A stretch of DNA of 64,000 nucleotides from Methylobacter sp. (GCA_030699385.1 JAUYMY010000022.1:44693-108692); one strand, 5' to 3'. Numbered from the stretch's first letter, positions 40,529 to 50,192 are shown. The notes: generated from the letters alone by a model not told the origin. Made by a program: numbers and translations.

Positions 40529-40566
40529 TATAAAACGTTTCGGACGGGGCAACATGCCCCGTCCGG
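40529..40566. repeat. REP2 half-element downstream of RAYT
   Basis: AAACGTTTCGGACGGGGCAA-CATGCCCCGTCCGG hairpin, same sequence as in the upstream cluster. Confidence 0.8.
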
Positions 40567-40645
40567 CCCGGACCCCAATTAAATCCCCCGCATAAACGCA
40601 TAATCCGCGTTTAACAACGGCTCTGGGTTACGGATGACCTGAAAC

Positions 40646-40680
40646 AACCGCTCATTCCTTCGGGGATGGGCGGTTTTTTT
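40646..40680 (+). terminator. Hairpin with T-run after RAYT
   Basis: AACCGCTCAT-TCCTTCGGGG-ATGGGCGGTT followed by T7. Not the pilA-type terminator. Confidence 0.7.
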
Positions 40681-40772
40681 ATGCGCGGGAATAACGATGC
40701 CACGATGCAAACGCTACGCGGCTGCGAGACTCGGCGGTTAAATAAATCTGGCGCTTGGGAATGATGCAAGGT

Positions 40773-40839
40773 TGTGGGAGCGGTCACCGGCCGCGAACAG
40801 CAAACGCAATTGTTCGCGGCCGGGTGGCCGCTCCCACAA
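40773..40839. repeat. REP1-family palindrome
   Basis: TGTGGGAGCGGTCACCGG then CCGGGTGGCCGCTCCCACA, with the central CGCAATTGTTCGCGG. Confidence 0.8.
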
Positions 40840-40942
40840 ATTGGCAATTCGGGACATGGCATCAAAGACCTCACTCTGCGCTGCATCACCGGTATCCCCA
40901 AGGATGGGTCACGCACCTAACTGATTTTTAGAAGAGTAATTA

Positions 40943-40970
40943 TTGACAGTTCTTAGCTTGAGAAAATACT
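40943..40970 (+). promoter_or_regulatory. Possible promoter of the toxin-antitoxin pair
   Basis: TTGACA 40943-40948, 16-nt spacer, AATACT 40965-40970; only 9 nt before the ATG at 40980, so the transcript would be almost leaderless. Confidence 0.5.
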
Positions 40971-40979
40971 ATACTTCGT

Positions 40980-41282
40980 ATGGCATATAAACAAAAACAA
41001 ATACATTTTTCACCCGAAAAAAACGCTTTGTTAAAAGCGGAAAGAGGCATTGGTTTTGAAGATGTGTTATTGGCCATCGAAATGGGGCATGTGTTAGATG
41101 ATTTGGCACATCCAAACCCTGAAAAATATCCAAATCAGTCTGTTTTTATCATCTTAATCAGCATAAAAAATTATGTTTACATCGTGCCTTACGTCGAAGA
41201 TGAGAGCAGCATTTTTTTAAAGACGATAATCCCTTCTCGAAAAATGAATAAGAGTTACAACAAGGCGGCAAGTGATGACTGA
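40980..41282 (+). CDS. Toxin of a type II TA pair (BrnT-like)
   Basis: 100 residues. It has a BrnT-like layout (HFSPEKNALLKAERGIGFEDVLLAIE; then VYIVPYVEDESSIFLKTIIPSRKMNKSY) but low identity to the brnT at 31673. Its stop overlaps the antitoxin start by about 8 nt, toxin first. Identified by size, fold pattern and partner. Confidence 0.75.
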   Translation: MAYKQKQIHFSPEKNALLKAERGIGFEDVLLAIEMGHVLDDLAHPNPEKYPNQSVFIILISIKNYVYIVPYVEDESSIFLKTIIPSRKMNKSYNKAASDD

Positions 41283-41550
41283 GTTAAATTTAGATGATTT
41301 TGAACACGATATTCTCGACAGCGTGGAGAATGATGAATGGCGCAGTAAAGGTGATATTCAGGGACGATTAGCTGAGCTGCAAGGCTTTTTGAAGCATGAA
41401 AAGAAAAAATCGGTTTCCATCAGGCTTTCTGAAAACGATCTTTATGAGTTAAAAAGAAAGGGGTTGGAAAATGGTGTGCCGTATCAAAATATTATTCAAA
41501 TGTTAGTGCATCAATATACATCTAACAAAATCCATCTTGATGTTTCATGA
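41275..41550 (+). CDS. Antitoxin of the TA pair (ribbon-helix-helix)
   Basis: 91 residues from ATG 41275; a GTG at 41272 is next to it. Acidic N-terminal half, then KKSVSIRLSENDLYELKRKGLENGVPYQNIIQMLVHQYTS, a CopG/BrnA-like ribbon-helix-helix. Likely an autorepressor. Confidence 0.85.
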   Translation: MTELNLDDFEHDILDSVENDEWRSKGDIQGRLAELQGFLKHEKKKSVSIRLSENDLYELKRKGLENGVPYQNIIQMLVHQYTSNKIHLDVS

Positions 41551-41561
41551 GCGCAATGTCT

Positions 41562-41628
41562 AGTTCCCAAGCTGGAGCTCCCACAACTTATGTATAACGA
41601 TGAGAGCTGGAGCTTGGGAACGAGGAAG
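41562..41628. repeat. REP3-family palindrome pieces
   Basis: GTTCCCAAGCTGGAGCTCCCAC-AACTTATGTATAACGATGAGAGCTGGAGCTTGGGAAC; mixed REP3 and REP1 ends. Confidence 0.7.
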
Positions 41629-41737
41629 GCTGTTATGCTTTAAGTTGTGCGCAATTATTAAATATTGACCATTTTGAGGGGTTTTTTTTGCTGTGTTATA
41701 CTCAATTTTCAGTCCGACTCATTAGGAGAAAAATAGA

Positions 41738-42025
41738 ATGGCGGCAATTACATTTGATACGTTGAAATATGCAAATAAACTAAAAGCGGCTGGGGCTGAG
41801 TCACAGATCGCAGAGGCTGAGGCTGAGGCTGAAGCGTTAGCAGAAGTTTTTGAGCTAAATTTGAAAGAAGTTGCCACTCGTGAAGACTTGAAGCACATGG
41901 AAGACCGATTAAATGAAAGATTGGATGCGCGTTTGCTACAACTTGAACAACGAATGATTATAAAGCTGGGAGGACTCATGGTTGTTGCAATTGGCGCGGT
42001 TGCTACACTGGTGAAAATAATATAA
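41738..42025 (+). CDS. Small coiled-coil membrane protein (DUF1640-like)
   Basis: 95 residues, AGGAG upstream. A long acidic/charged helix (SQIAEAEAEAEALAEVFELNLKEVATREDLKHMEDRLNERLDARLLQLEQRM) ends in one TM (GGLMVVAIGAVATLVKII). Similar in design to DUF1640/CCDC90 proteins. Probably oligomerises through the coil and sits in the membrane. Function unknown. Confidence 0.8.
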   Translation: MAAITFDTLKYANKLKAAGAESQIAEAEAEAEALAEVFELNLKEVATREDLKHMEDRLNERLDARLLQLEQRMIIKLGGLMVVAIGAVATLVKII

Positions 42026-42241
42026 ACAACAATAAAGCTGATTAACCGGGCGGGGGCGAAGCTGGTAATCTTGGTTCCTCGTTCCCAGGCGCTCCAGCGT
42101 GGGAATGATGCGCGATGTAATGGATAAAAGTTGTGGGAGCGGTCACCGGCCGCGAACAATCATGCGCTGTTCGCGGCGGGGTGACCGCTCCCACAACTTA
42201 TGTATGACGATAAGGCGCTACAGCGTGGGAACGATGCAGCA
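42026..42241. repeat. Repeat-filled gap between DUF1640-like gene and pilQ
   Basis: Holds REP3 pieces (42075-42105, 42210-42236) around a REP1 palindrome (42131-42196). No gene. Confidence 0.7.
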
Positions 42242-44620
42242 TTATTCGCTACTAACTTTGTCGTCTTTCATGATTTTTGGAGTGACAAAAATTAATAACT
42301 CTTTCTTTTCACTTTTTTCAGTTGAATTGTTGAATAAAAAGCCAATACCCGGCAAGTCACCAAAAAATGGAATTTTATTGCCTGCCTTTAATTCAGATGA
42401 TTCATAAACCCCGCCTAAAACGACGGTTTCTCCATCTTCAACCAGTACCGACGTTTTAATCTCCCGTTTATCAATTCCCGGATTACCTGATACCGGATTG
42501 CTAGTGCCGTTGGCATTATCTTTTTTAACCAGTAAATTCATGATCACGGAACCACTGGGGGTAATCTGTGGCGTTGCGTTTAGTTCAAGCACGGCATCCA
42601 CATATTCGGTTGTTGCCGGCTGATTCGCCGAAGGAGCGGTAGTCACTGGAATCTGAACACCCTGCGTCATCACTGCAGTACACCTATCCATGGTCATCAC
42701 TCTGGGATTGGACACAATTTCGCCCTTGCCTTGGATTTGTAAAGCCTGAAGCTCAAGATTCAGCACATAATCTGCACCTCTAGCTAGGGTCATACCTAAT
42801 GCTCCTGGTGGTGTGGTCGTTAATGCGGCTACACCGAGATCAACCAGATAATTATCATTGACATTTCCCATGCTACCGTCTGCACCTGGATTAAGCGCGC
42901 CTTGTGTTCCTGTTCCACCCAAACCAAACACCTTATCAGAACCCACACTTGCCGCTTTGGCCGCGCCAAACTTGACGCCTAAGTTTTCAGTAAAGCTATC
43001 GTCAGCAATCACTACCCGCGCTTCAATCATCACTTGGCGCACCGGCACATCTAGCTTGCGTATCAGCTTCTTTATTTCTTCTAAACGTTTTGTTGTTTCA
43101 CGAACAATCAAGGTATTAGTTCTGGCATCGACAACAGCCGATCCACGCATAGACAGCAAGCCAAACTTCTCTTCAGATCCCGCTGCGCCGCCTGCTCCCT
43201 GACCTGCTTGACCACCGCCTTGCTGAGAACCTCCACCCTGTTGCGATCCGCCCCCCTGCTGCTGCGACCCTCCACCGACTTGCGATCCGATAGAGGTAGT
43301 CGCAGTGGCCGAACCGGTCACGCCGCAACTACCAAAAGTACCGCTAGAAAAACCATTAACCAAATTACTAAAATCCTGAGCCTTGGCATAATTGATTTTA
43401 ATATACTCAGTTACCAACGGGTCTAGCTGCTCAACAACCCGCTCTGTATCCTGTTGTTTTTGTTTGTAGTCCTTAATCTTATCCAGCGTTGAAATCAGCG
43501 TGACAGTACCGGTTTCATATTTACCCAACTCCTTAGTCATCATAATAAAGTCCAGCGCCTCATCCCACGGCACATCGTCAAGCTTTAAGGTAATGGTGCC
43601 AGTGACATCATCACCGGCCACGACATTTTGTCCGGTAAATTCAGCCAGAATGGCAATCACGCTGCGTATGTCAATTTCCTGGAAATTTAACGACAGGCGG
43701 TCACCGACATATTTGCTGCGCGATCTGTCTTGCGCTTCTTTTTCTTCGGGCGTTAACGGACGGAATTCGACGGTCAGCAAACGGTCTGACTGAAAGACCG
43801 AATAATCGTACAGTTCATTTTGCGGCGATACGGTGATGGTGGTTTGCTGCTCGGACGAAACGGTGTCGATAAATTTAACCGGGGTGGCAAACTCGGACAC
43901 ATCGAGGCGTTTAGCCAGATTCGCCGATAATTGGGTATTTAAAAAGCTGATGACGACGTTACCGCCTACTTTTTTGGAATTGACGATAGTATTGGGATTG
44001 GCCAGCGTGACCAGGATGCGCCCCTCGCCTTTATCACCGCGCTTGAAATCAAAACCGCTAATATCCTGCTCGGGTATTAAGGCTGATACCATCGCATTGG
44101 CGGACTTTTCCACTACCGGCGAAACCATTCGTGCCGGCGGCGCAACGACAGGTCTTGGCGCCGCAGCGACTGTCTTTGTTGGCGTTAAGGTCAACAGCAC
44201 TTTATTGCCGATAACCTGGGCATTATAAGGCGTGGTCTCCAGCAGATTAACGACGACGCGCAATCTGCCGGCCGCCTCTACCACATAAATGCTGCTCGCT
44301 ACGCCCTGATTGATTGGATACATTTTTTTTGGCAAGGCGCTGGTGACGCCGGGAAAATCCAGCGCAATACGTGCGGGATTATCGGTTTTGAATATTTTGG
44401 GCGCCATCGCGGCACCGGTCATTTGCATTTCAATCTGCAGCTGATTGCCTGGCTGCATGGCGAAATCGAGTGCCGATAAGGCCATTTCAGCGGCGCTGAC
44501 CGATGCCAACTGACCGAGTAACAAGAAGAGTCCTAAGCTGATCTGCGCGCCTAATAATCGCCACATTTTATGTTGTTCCCTGCCAGTAGTGCGCATAACG
44601 CCGCCTTGTTTAATGTTCAT
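42242..44620 (-). CDS. pilQ: Type IV pilus secretin PilQ
   Basis: Outer-membrane ring through which the pilus passes. 792 residues from ATG 44620, with GAGGA upstream. Signal (ASVSA|AE), AMIN-type domains to about 300, STN/secretin_N domains, then a Gly/Gln-rich stretch (SQQQGGGSQQGGG repeats) near residues 455-485, and the secretin core (VEDGETVVLGG; NSTEKSEKKELLIFVTPKI). Last of the pilMNOPQ operon. Confidence 0.95.
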   Translation of the reverse strand: MNIKQGGVMRTTGREQHKMWRLLGAQISLGLFLLLGQLASVSAAEMALSALDFAMQPGNQLQIEMQMTGAAMAPKIFKTDNPARIALDFPGVTSALPKKMYPINQGVASSIYVVEAAGRLRVVVNLLETTPYNAQVIGNKVLLTLTPTKTVAAAPRPVVAPPARMVSPVVEKSANAMVSALIPEQDISGFDFKRGDKGEGRILVTLANPNTIVNSKKVGGNVVISFLNTQLSANLAKRLDVSEFATPVKFIDTVSSEQQTTITVSPQNELYDYSVFQSDRLLTVEFRPLTPEEKEAQDRSRSKYVGDRLSLNFQEIDIRSVIAILAEFTGQNVVAGDDVTGTITLKLDDVPWDEALDFIMMTKELGKYETGTVTLISTLDKIKDYKQKQQDTERVVEQLDPLVTEYIKINYAKAQDFSNLVNGFSSGTFGSCGVTGSATATTSIGSQVGGGSQQQGGGSQQGGGSQQGGGQAGQGAGGAAGSEEKFGLLSMRGSAVVDARTNTLIVRETTKRLEEIKKLIRKLDVPVRQVMIEARVVIADDSFTENLGVKFGAAKAASVGSDKVFGLGGTGTQGALNPGADGSMGNVNDNYLVDLGVAALTTTPPGALGMTLARGADYVLNLELQALQIQGKGEIVSNPRVMTMDRCTAVMTQGVQIPVTTAPSANQPATTEYVDAVLELNATPQITPSGSVIMNLLVKKDNANGTSNPVSGNPGIDKREIKTSVLVEDGETVVLGGVYESSELKAGNKIPFFGDLPGIGFLFNNSTEKSEKKELLIFVTPKIMKDDKVSSE

Positions 44621-44636
44621 TTTTTGTCCTCGACAA

Positions 44637-45197
44637 TTATTCTGCCAACGTGATTGAAATGGGTTGTTCGCGCCAAGTTCCCGGTTTATCGGGGACTATT
44701 TCCATCAGTTCAATTTTATCGTTGACTATCCGTATAATTTTTCCGTGGTTTTTACCCATATAACGCCCCACTTTAACGCGATAAATAGTGCCGTTACTGG
44801 CTTTGACCAAGCCCCACAAATCCGCTTTCATATCAACAGTGCCAACCATTCTTAGGCCGTCTAAAGGAAAGGATTCCAATTCTTCTTTGCGCCGGGTGAA
44901 ATCCGGTTTTATGCCGCTACCGGCGGCCATATCGACGCCACTGGCCTGTTCCGGTTGTTCTACCGGCTTAAACGGGTCGCGCAGGCCTTCCGGTTTAAAG
45001 ATAAAAGGCTCTATCACTTTGATTTCGGGTAAGGGCTTAATGGTTTCTTTAGGCCTCGCCTTAACTTCTGCCAGGTAGCGATCTAAATCAGCAAAGTCAT
45101 CATTAGTGCAGCCCGACAGCAAGGCCATCAGCGCCAGACCACACAAGGCTAATGCAGGCGGATGAGCGATTGGCAAAGGTAATTTATTTTTTTGCAT
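44637..45197 (-). CDS. pilP: Type IV pilus lipoprotein PilP
   Basis: 186 residues. Lipobox ALLSGC near residue 30. The mature part has DPFKP and the beta domain (LDGLRMVGTVDMKADLWGLVKASNGTIYRVKVG). Periplasmic link between PilNO and PilQ. One-base overlap with pilO. Confidence 0.95.
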   Translation of the reverse strand: MQKNKLPLPIAHPPALALCGLALMALLSGCTNDDFADLDRYLAEVKARPKETIKPLPEIKVIEPFIFKPEGLRDPFKPVEQPEQASGVDMAAGSGIKPDFTRRKEELESFPLDGLRMVGTVDMKADLWGLVKASNGTIYRVKVGRYMGKNHGKIIRIVNDKIELMEIVPDKPGTWREQPISITLAE

Positions 45198-45823
45198 TAC
45201 TTTTGCCCCCTTTTCTTTTTCGCGGTAACCGGCGCTGCTGCATCGGCCGCTTCGTTATAGGTTTTTACCAGGGCATTCATCACCATTTTGCCGCCTTTGC
45301 CTTCCTTGTCTTCGGGGGCAATATTGACATCGTGTACGGTAACAATACGCGGCAATGAGGCTAGGCCGCTGATAAATAAGCCTAAATCTTCATATCGGCC
45401 AATCACTTCAATTTTAATGGGCAATTCGGAGTAAAAATCTTTACGCACCGGCGCATCGGGCTTAAATAATCTAAACTCCAGACCGCTGGCTAATCCGGTC
45501 TGGGAAATATCAATCAGCAAGCTGGCGACTTCTTCCTGTGTGGGCATTTGCCGAATCATCTGCTCCAGCTCGACTTCGATTTGCTCCAGCTGCTGCTGGT
45601 AATCTTCCAGGTTGATGGCTTTCTTTTGTTTGATTTCGAATGACTGCTTTAATTCGACTTCTTTCTTTTCCGAAGCATCCAGTTCAGCCAGCTGATCCAG
45701 CGTGTCATAGTAAACGCCAGCGCCAAACACCAGCACACAAATCAGCGCAATGGTTGCTGCTTTAATCGGCAGCGGCCAGGTGCCTGCGGCATTAGGGTCC
45801 CAATTAATTTCCGACAAATTCAT
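45197..45823 (-). CDS. pilO: Type IV pilus inner-membrane protein PilO
   Basis: 208 residues. One N-terminal TM (AATIALICVLVFGAGVYY), a coiled coil with ELDASEKKEVELKQSFEIKQ, then a ferredoxin-like periplasmic domain. Forms a heterodimer with PilN. Confidence 0.95.
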   Translation of the reverse strand: MNLSEINWDPNAAGTWPLPIKAATIALICVLVFGAGVYYDTLDQLAELDASEKKEVELKQSFEIKQKKAINLEDYQQQLEQIEVELEQMIRQMPTQEEVASLLIDISQTGLASGLEFRLFKPDAPVRKDFYSELPIKIEVIGRYEDLGLFISGLASLPRIVTVHDVNIAPEDKEGKGGKMVMNALVKTYNEAADAAAPVTAKKKRGQK

Positions 45824-46395
45824 TAATGGCTCCCCGCATCAGCTTGCGCATTTTGATTGCCCTGCTTGGCGTGGAGAGTGAAATCACTGATCCGCTCGTC
45901 ATTGGTTTTGCTGGCGGATTGTATGACATTCAGCTTGGGCTCTTTCAACCAGGCCGAGGCTTCAATGGCCCGCATGAAGGCAGAAATACGCGCATTCGAT
46001 TGCGATTTGCCTTCAAAGGTCAAGTCGGCGCCTAGCTGGGTAAATTTAGACAGGAACACGCCGTCCGGTGTCACTCTAGGTAACTCATCAAACAAATGCA
46101 CAATCTCTGGCCGACTTTCCTGCAATTTCTGGATCAAGTCTATTTTGGTCAGCAGCTTGGCTTTTTGTTCTTCAATGGTTTTAATTTGGGCGATTTTTAT
46201 ATCCAATTTCGCTATTTCGTCTTGTATTATTTTATTGCGCTGCTCTTGGTATTCTTTGAGTCCTTCTATATAGAAATGCATCCCGCCAAAAATAATCACT
46301 GTGAATACAACCGCCGCGCCAATAGCATTAATAAAATCCTGCTTTTTTTGTGCCCGCAGTTCTTCACGCCAAGGTAGTAAATTGATTTTTGCCAT
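45823..46395 (-). CDS. pilN: Type IV pilus inner-membrane protein PilN
   Basis: 190 residues. Cytoplasmic MAKINLLPWREELR binds PilM (INLLPWR is the family signature). One TM at about 22-42, then coiled coil and a ferredoxin-like domain. Confidence 0.96.
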   Translation of the reverse strand: MAKINLLPWREELRAQKKQDFINAIGAAVVFTVIIFGGMHFYIEGLKEYQEQRNKIIQDEIAKLDIKIAQIKTIEEQKAKLLTKIDLIQKLQESRPEIVHLFDELPRVTPDGVFLSKFTQLGADLTFEGKSQSNARISAFMRAIEASAWLKEPKLNVIQSASKTNDERISDFTLHAKQGNQNAQADAGSH

Positions 46396-47456
46396 CAGTC
46401 AAAGCTCCTTAAAGCCAAGCCGCAGGCAATCATCATCGCCGCCGCATCGTTACTCAATGACTGAGGTTTTATCTTATGCGACAAGGACATATTGATAAAC
46501 GGGTTGGCGATAGCGACGGGCACGCCGGTAGATTGTTGCACCAATTTGTCGACACCGGCTACTGAGGCGCAGCCGCCGGCAAGGATAATGCTATCGATGC
46601 GCCTATTGGCGCTGGAGGAAACAAAAAACTGGATGGAGCGCTGAATTTGCTGAACCATCGCTCTTTTAAAGGGGTCTAACACATCAATAGTATAGTTATC
46701 CGGCAAACCGCCGACCTTTTTTGCCAAACCAGCCTCTTCGTAAGTTAAGCCGTAACGGCGCTGGATTTCTTCGGTTAATTGCCTGCCGCCGAAGCTTTGC
46801 TCCCTAGTGTAAACAGTGTGGGCATTATACAAGACATTTAAGGTAGTTAAGGTGGCGCCTATATCGACAACAGCCACGGTTTGGGCTTCTTGGCTGTCCG
46901 GTAATTGGTCAAGCAGCAAGGAAAAGGCATTTTCCATCGCAAAAGCTTCAACATCGACAATCTTGGCTTTTAGTCCGGCCTTTTCTAAAGCCTCGACACG
47001 GTCGGCAATGGTTTCTTTTCTTGATGCCGCGAGTAACACATTGACCATGTCCGGGTTGCCTTCCATTTCGCCCTGCACTTCAAAGTCGAAGTTGACGTCA
47101 TCAAGCGAATAAGGCACATATTGGTCAGCCTCAACCATGATTTGCTCTTCTAATTCGTCATCGGATAATGACGCCGACATCGGTATCACTTTGGTCATGA
47201 CCGATGCCCCGGCTACGGCCACGGAGGCGTACTTGAGTTTAGAGCCGGATTGTTTGAAGGCAATTTTTATCGCATCGGCAATCACATCCACATTGGTTAT
47301 ATTTTTATCAACCACTGCATTTTGCGGCAAAGGCGCGACTGAATAACTCTCCACCCGATAACGGGCTCCGAGCTTGCTTAACTCGAGCAATTTTATAGCC
47401 GCTGTGCTGATATCAATACCCAACACAGCACTTTGTTTCTGACCAAACCAACTCAT
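46395..47456 (-). CDS. pilM: Type IV pilus actin-like ATPase PilM
   Basis: 353 residues. FtsA-like: GIDISTAAIKLLEL, then VVDIGATLTTLNV and IILAGGCASVAGVDKL. Binds PilN at the membrane. First gene of the operon, divergent from ponA (ATG 47456). Confidence 0.96.
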   Translation of the reverse strand: MSWFGQKQSAVLGIDISTAAIKLLELSKLGARYRVESYSVAPLPQNAVVDKNITNVDVIADAIKIAFKQSGSKLKYASVAVAGASVMTKVIPMSASLSDDELEEQIMVEADQYVPYSLDDVNFDFEVQGEMEGNPDMVNVLLAASRKETIADRVEALEKAGLKAKIVDVEAFAMENAFSLLLDQLPDSQEAQTVAVVDIGATLTTLNVLYNAHTVYTREQSFGGRQLTEEIQRRYGLTYEEAGLAKKVGGLPDNYTIDVLDPFKRAMVQQIQRSIQFFVSSSANRRIDSIILAGGCASVAGVDKLVQQSTGVPVAIANPFINMSLSHKIKPQSLSNDAAAMMIACGLALRSFD

Positions 47457-47691
47457 GAACTAACCCTTGAAAAACTTGATGAACACTGTGCTTGCCCCCA
47501 TCCTCGGAAATTATACTTTCTGCACGGCTGACAAGGATACGGGGGACTGCAACTTTATGCAGTGTAAGTTGATCAGCGAATTTTTGCATGATGTAAGCCA
47601 TTGCTCATGCAGCCCTAAGCTATAATCAACCCTCACAAAACCTATTAACTGGCGAAAGTATAGTAGCCTTTTTTAGTTTGATGCTTAAAAT
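47457..47691. other. Divergent pilM-PBP1A intergenic
   Basis: 235 nt, no gene supported (a minus-strand frame of 62 residues overlaps pilM). Promoters of both sides should lie here, none could be assigned with confidence. Confidence 0.4.
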
Positions 47692-47799
47692 GTGCAATTT
47701 ATTTGTGTGTCCGGCTGCTTTTTTAGTTCCAGCAGCCTTACTGTAGGAGCGGTTTCATCTGCAATTTTCATCACGACCCTGGCATTTTTGGAAAGTCCT

Positions 47800-50106
47800 G
47801 TGGCTAAAATTTTAAAGTGGGTTGCTGTTTTTTTGACGACAGTCGCACTGGGTCTAGTAAGTGGCGGTTATTTTTTATATCAGCAACTGTCCGCCGATCT
47901 GCCTGATGTCAGCACACTGCATAATGTCCAATATCAAACGCCGTTAAGCATTTACACGCAAGATAAACTGCTGATTGCCCAATTCGGTGAGAAAAAACGC
48001 ACGCCGGTTGCTATAGAAGACGTGCCGCAGCAACTTGTTAACGCCTTTATTGCCGCCGAAGACGACAGCTTTTATCAGCATCCGGGTGTCGATCTTAAAG
48101 GTCTGCTACGCGCCGCCGTGCAACTGGCCTTAACCGGCAAGAAAAAACAGGGCGGCAGCACCATCACCATGCAAGTCACTCGAAACTTCCTGCTAAGCAA
48201 TGAAAAAACCTATACCCGTAAGCTGAAAGAAATCATGCTGGCGTTAAAAATAGAGCGCGAGTACAGCAAAGACAAAATCATGGAGCTGTATTTAAATCAG
48301 ATTTTTATGGGCCACCGCGCTTATGGCGTTGCTGCTGCCGCCCAGGTTTATTACGGTAAAACCTTGTCCGAACTGAGTCTAGCCGAACACGCGATGATTG
48401 CCGGCTTGCCTAAAGCGCCGTCGATATTCAACCCTATCACCAACAAGGCGCGAGCGCTGGAACGGCGCAATTATGTGTTGCAGCGTATGCTTGAGCTTCA
48501 GCACATCAGTCAACAAGATTATGATGATGCCTCAAGCCAACCCTCAACCGCCAAGCTACAAACCGTATTGCCTGAGATTTCGGCGCTGTATTTAGCCGAA
48601 ATGGTGCGCCAAAAAATTTTCGAATTATACGGCGAAGAAGCCTACACCTCTGGCTTTAACGTCTATACAACGATTAGCGGGGCCTTGCAAAGTACCGCTA
48701 ATCAAGCACTGAATAACACCTTACATGCTTATGATGAACGTCACGGCTACCGACGCTCAAGCATCAGCAAAAGCAGCCGTTTCAACGAACAACCGATTAT
48801 TGGCGACACCTTGCCGGCCACGGTACTGCAAATAAAAAACCATGTCGCAACGGTCAAACTGCAAAACAACACGCTGCTTGAAATACCGTGGGACGCGATA
48901 AAATGGGCGGGCGGCATCGGTAACAGCATACGACGCGGCGATATTATCCGGGTGCGCCAACTCGCCGATAACAGCTGGGCGTTAACACAAATCCCCCAGG
49001 TAGAAGGCGCCTTCGTGTCATTAAATCCCAGCAATGGCGCCATTTTAGCGCTAACCGGCGGCTTCGATTTTTTCCGCAATAAATATAACCGGGCCACACA
49101 ATCCAAAAGACAGCCCGGATCTGGCTTTAAACCCATCATTTACACCACCGCGCTGGAACAGGGCTACACCCCCGCCAGCCTGATTAACGACGCGCCCTTG
49201 GTCATCGACAATCCAGGCCAGGAAAACGAATGGCGGCCGGAAAATTACAACAAAAAATTCTACGGCCCGACCAGCATCCGCTCAGCCATCACCCATTCCA
49301 GAAACATTATTTCCATTCGTTTATTAAAGGAAATGGGCGTTGAAAAAGCGGTAGAGACAGCGTTACGTTTTGGCTTTACCGAAGATCAAACGCCTAAAAC
49401 CCTGTCTTTAGCACTCGGTAGCGGCTACGCCTCGCCGCTGCAAATGGCGCAGGTTTATGCCACTTTTGCCAACGGCGGTTTTCTGGTCAAACCGTATTTT
49501 ATTGAGCGCATTGAATCCAGCGAAGGTGACATCATTTATCAGGCCAAACCCAAAACCGCCTGCCCTGCCTGCAACGATGACGACCCGTTGTTAATACGCA
49601 GCCACGCGCCGCGCATTATTAGCCCGCAAATTTGTTTTCTGATGAACTCGTTATTAAAAGATGTCATCCAGCATGGTACCGCAACCGATGCCAAGATACT
49701 GGGCAGACAGGATATTGCCGGTAAAACAGGCACCACCAATGATCACCGTGACGCCTGGTTTAATGGTTATAGCGCGTCAAATGTCGGCATCGCCTGGGTA
49801 GGTTTTGATGATTTTTCCCCGTTGGGAGATAAAGAAACCGGCGGTGTAACCGCATTGCCGATGTGGATAGAGTTTATGCGTAACGCCTTAAAAGACACGC
49901 CGGAAGCGCCTCTTGAGGTGCCGCCGGGGATAGTCAAGGCATTTATCAGCCCCGATACTGGGCTATTAACCGCCAGCGCAAACAACAGCGGCATCTGGGA
50001 GTTCTTCCAGGCGGAACACGTCCCTAGACGTTATAGCTCGCCGCCAAGCAGCACCGCAGCGGATACCGGTTTTTCTGAGGAAAAGCCGATTGAAAGTTTG
50101 TTTTGA
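47800..50106 (+). CDS. mrcA: Penicillin-binding protein 1A
   Basis: Bifunctional wall synthase. The frame is open from 47692; the preceding 36 residues are not family-like, and a GTG at 47800 with GGAAAG upstream gives AKILKWVAVFLTTVALG, a typical N-terminal TM. This gives 768 residues. Glycosyltransferase: AAEDDSFYQHPGVD and GGSTITMQVTRNF. Transpeptidase: SGFK (SxxK), SRN (SxN) and KTGTT (KTG). ATG 47692 cannot be excluded. Confidence 0.9.
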   Translation: MAKILKWVAVFLTTVALGLVSGGYFLYQQLSADLPDVSTLHNVQYQTPLSIYTQDKLLIAQFGEKKRTPVAIEDVPQQLVNAFIAAEDDSFYQHPGVDLKGLLRAAVQLALTGKKKQGGSTITMQVTRNFLLSNEKTYTRKLKEIMLALKIEREYSKDKIMELYLNQIFMGHRAYGVAAAAQVYYGKTLSELSLAEHAMIAGLPKAPSIFNPITNKARALERRNYVLQRMLELQHISQQDYDDASSQPSTAKLQTVLPEISALYLAEMVRQKIFELYGEEAYTSGFNVYTTISGALQSTANQALNNTLHAYDERHGYRRSSISKSSRFNEQPIIGDTLPATVLQIKNHVATVKLQNNTLLEIPWDAIKWAGGIGNSIRRGDIIRVRQLADNSWALTQIPQVEGAFVSLNPSNGAILALTGGFDFFRNKYNRATQSKRQPGSGFKPIIYTTALEQGYTPASLINDAPLVIDNPGQENEWRPENYNKKFYGPTSIRSAITHSRNIISIRLLKEMGVEKAVETALRFGFTEDQTPKTLSLALGSGYASPLQMAQVYATFANGGFLVKPYFIERIESSEGDIIYQAKPKTACPACNDDDPLLIRSHAPRIISPQICFLMNSLLKDVIQHGTATDAKILGRQDIAGKTGTTNDHRDAWFNGYSASNVGIAWVGFDDFSPLGDKETGGVTALPMWIEFMRNALKDTPEAPLEVPPGIVKAFISPDTGLLTASANNSGIWEFFQAEHVPRRYSSPPSSTAADTGFSEEKPIESLF

Positions 50107-50159
50107 AGGGCTTTGATTGCCGGGAAAGAATGTTCTACTTATTCAAAGTGTTGCCAGTT

Positions 50160-50192
50160 AGACCTTCCAGGTTTTAAAAACCTGGAAGGTCT
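50160..50192. repeat. Perfect palindrome after PBP1A
   Basis: AGACCTTCCAGGTTTT-A-AAAACCTGGAAGGTCT, 16-bp arms. No T-run outside, yet it may end the PBP1A transcript. The sequence type recurs widely in unrelated genomes as a repeat. Confidence 0.75.
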
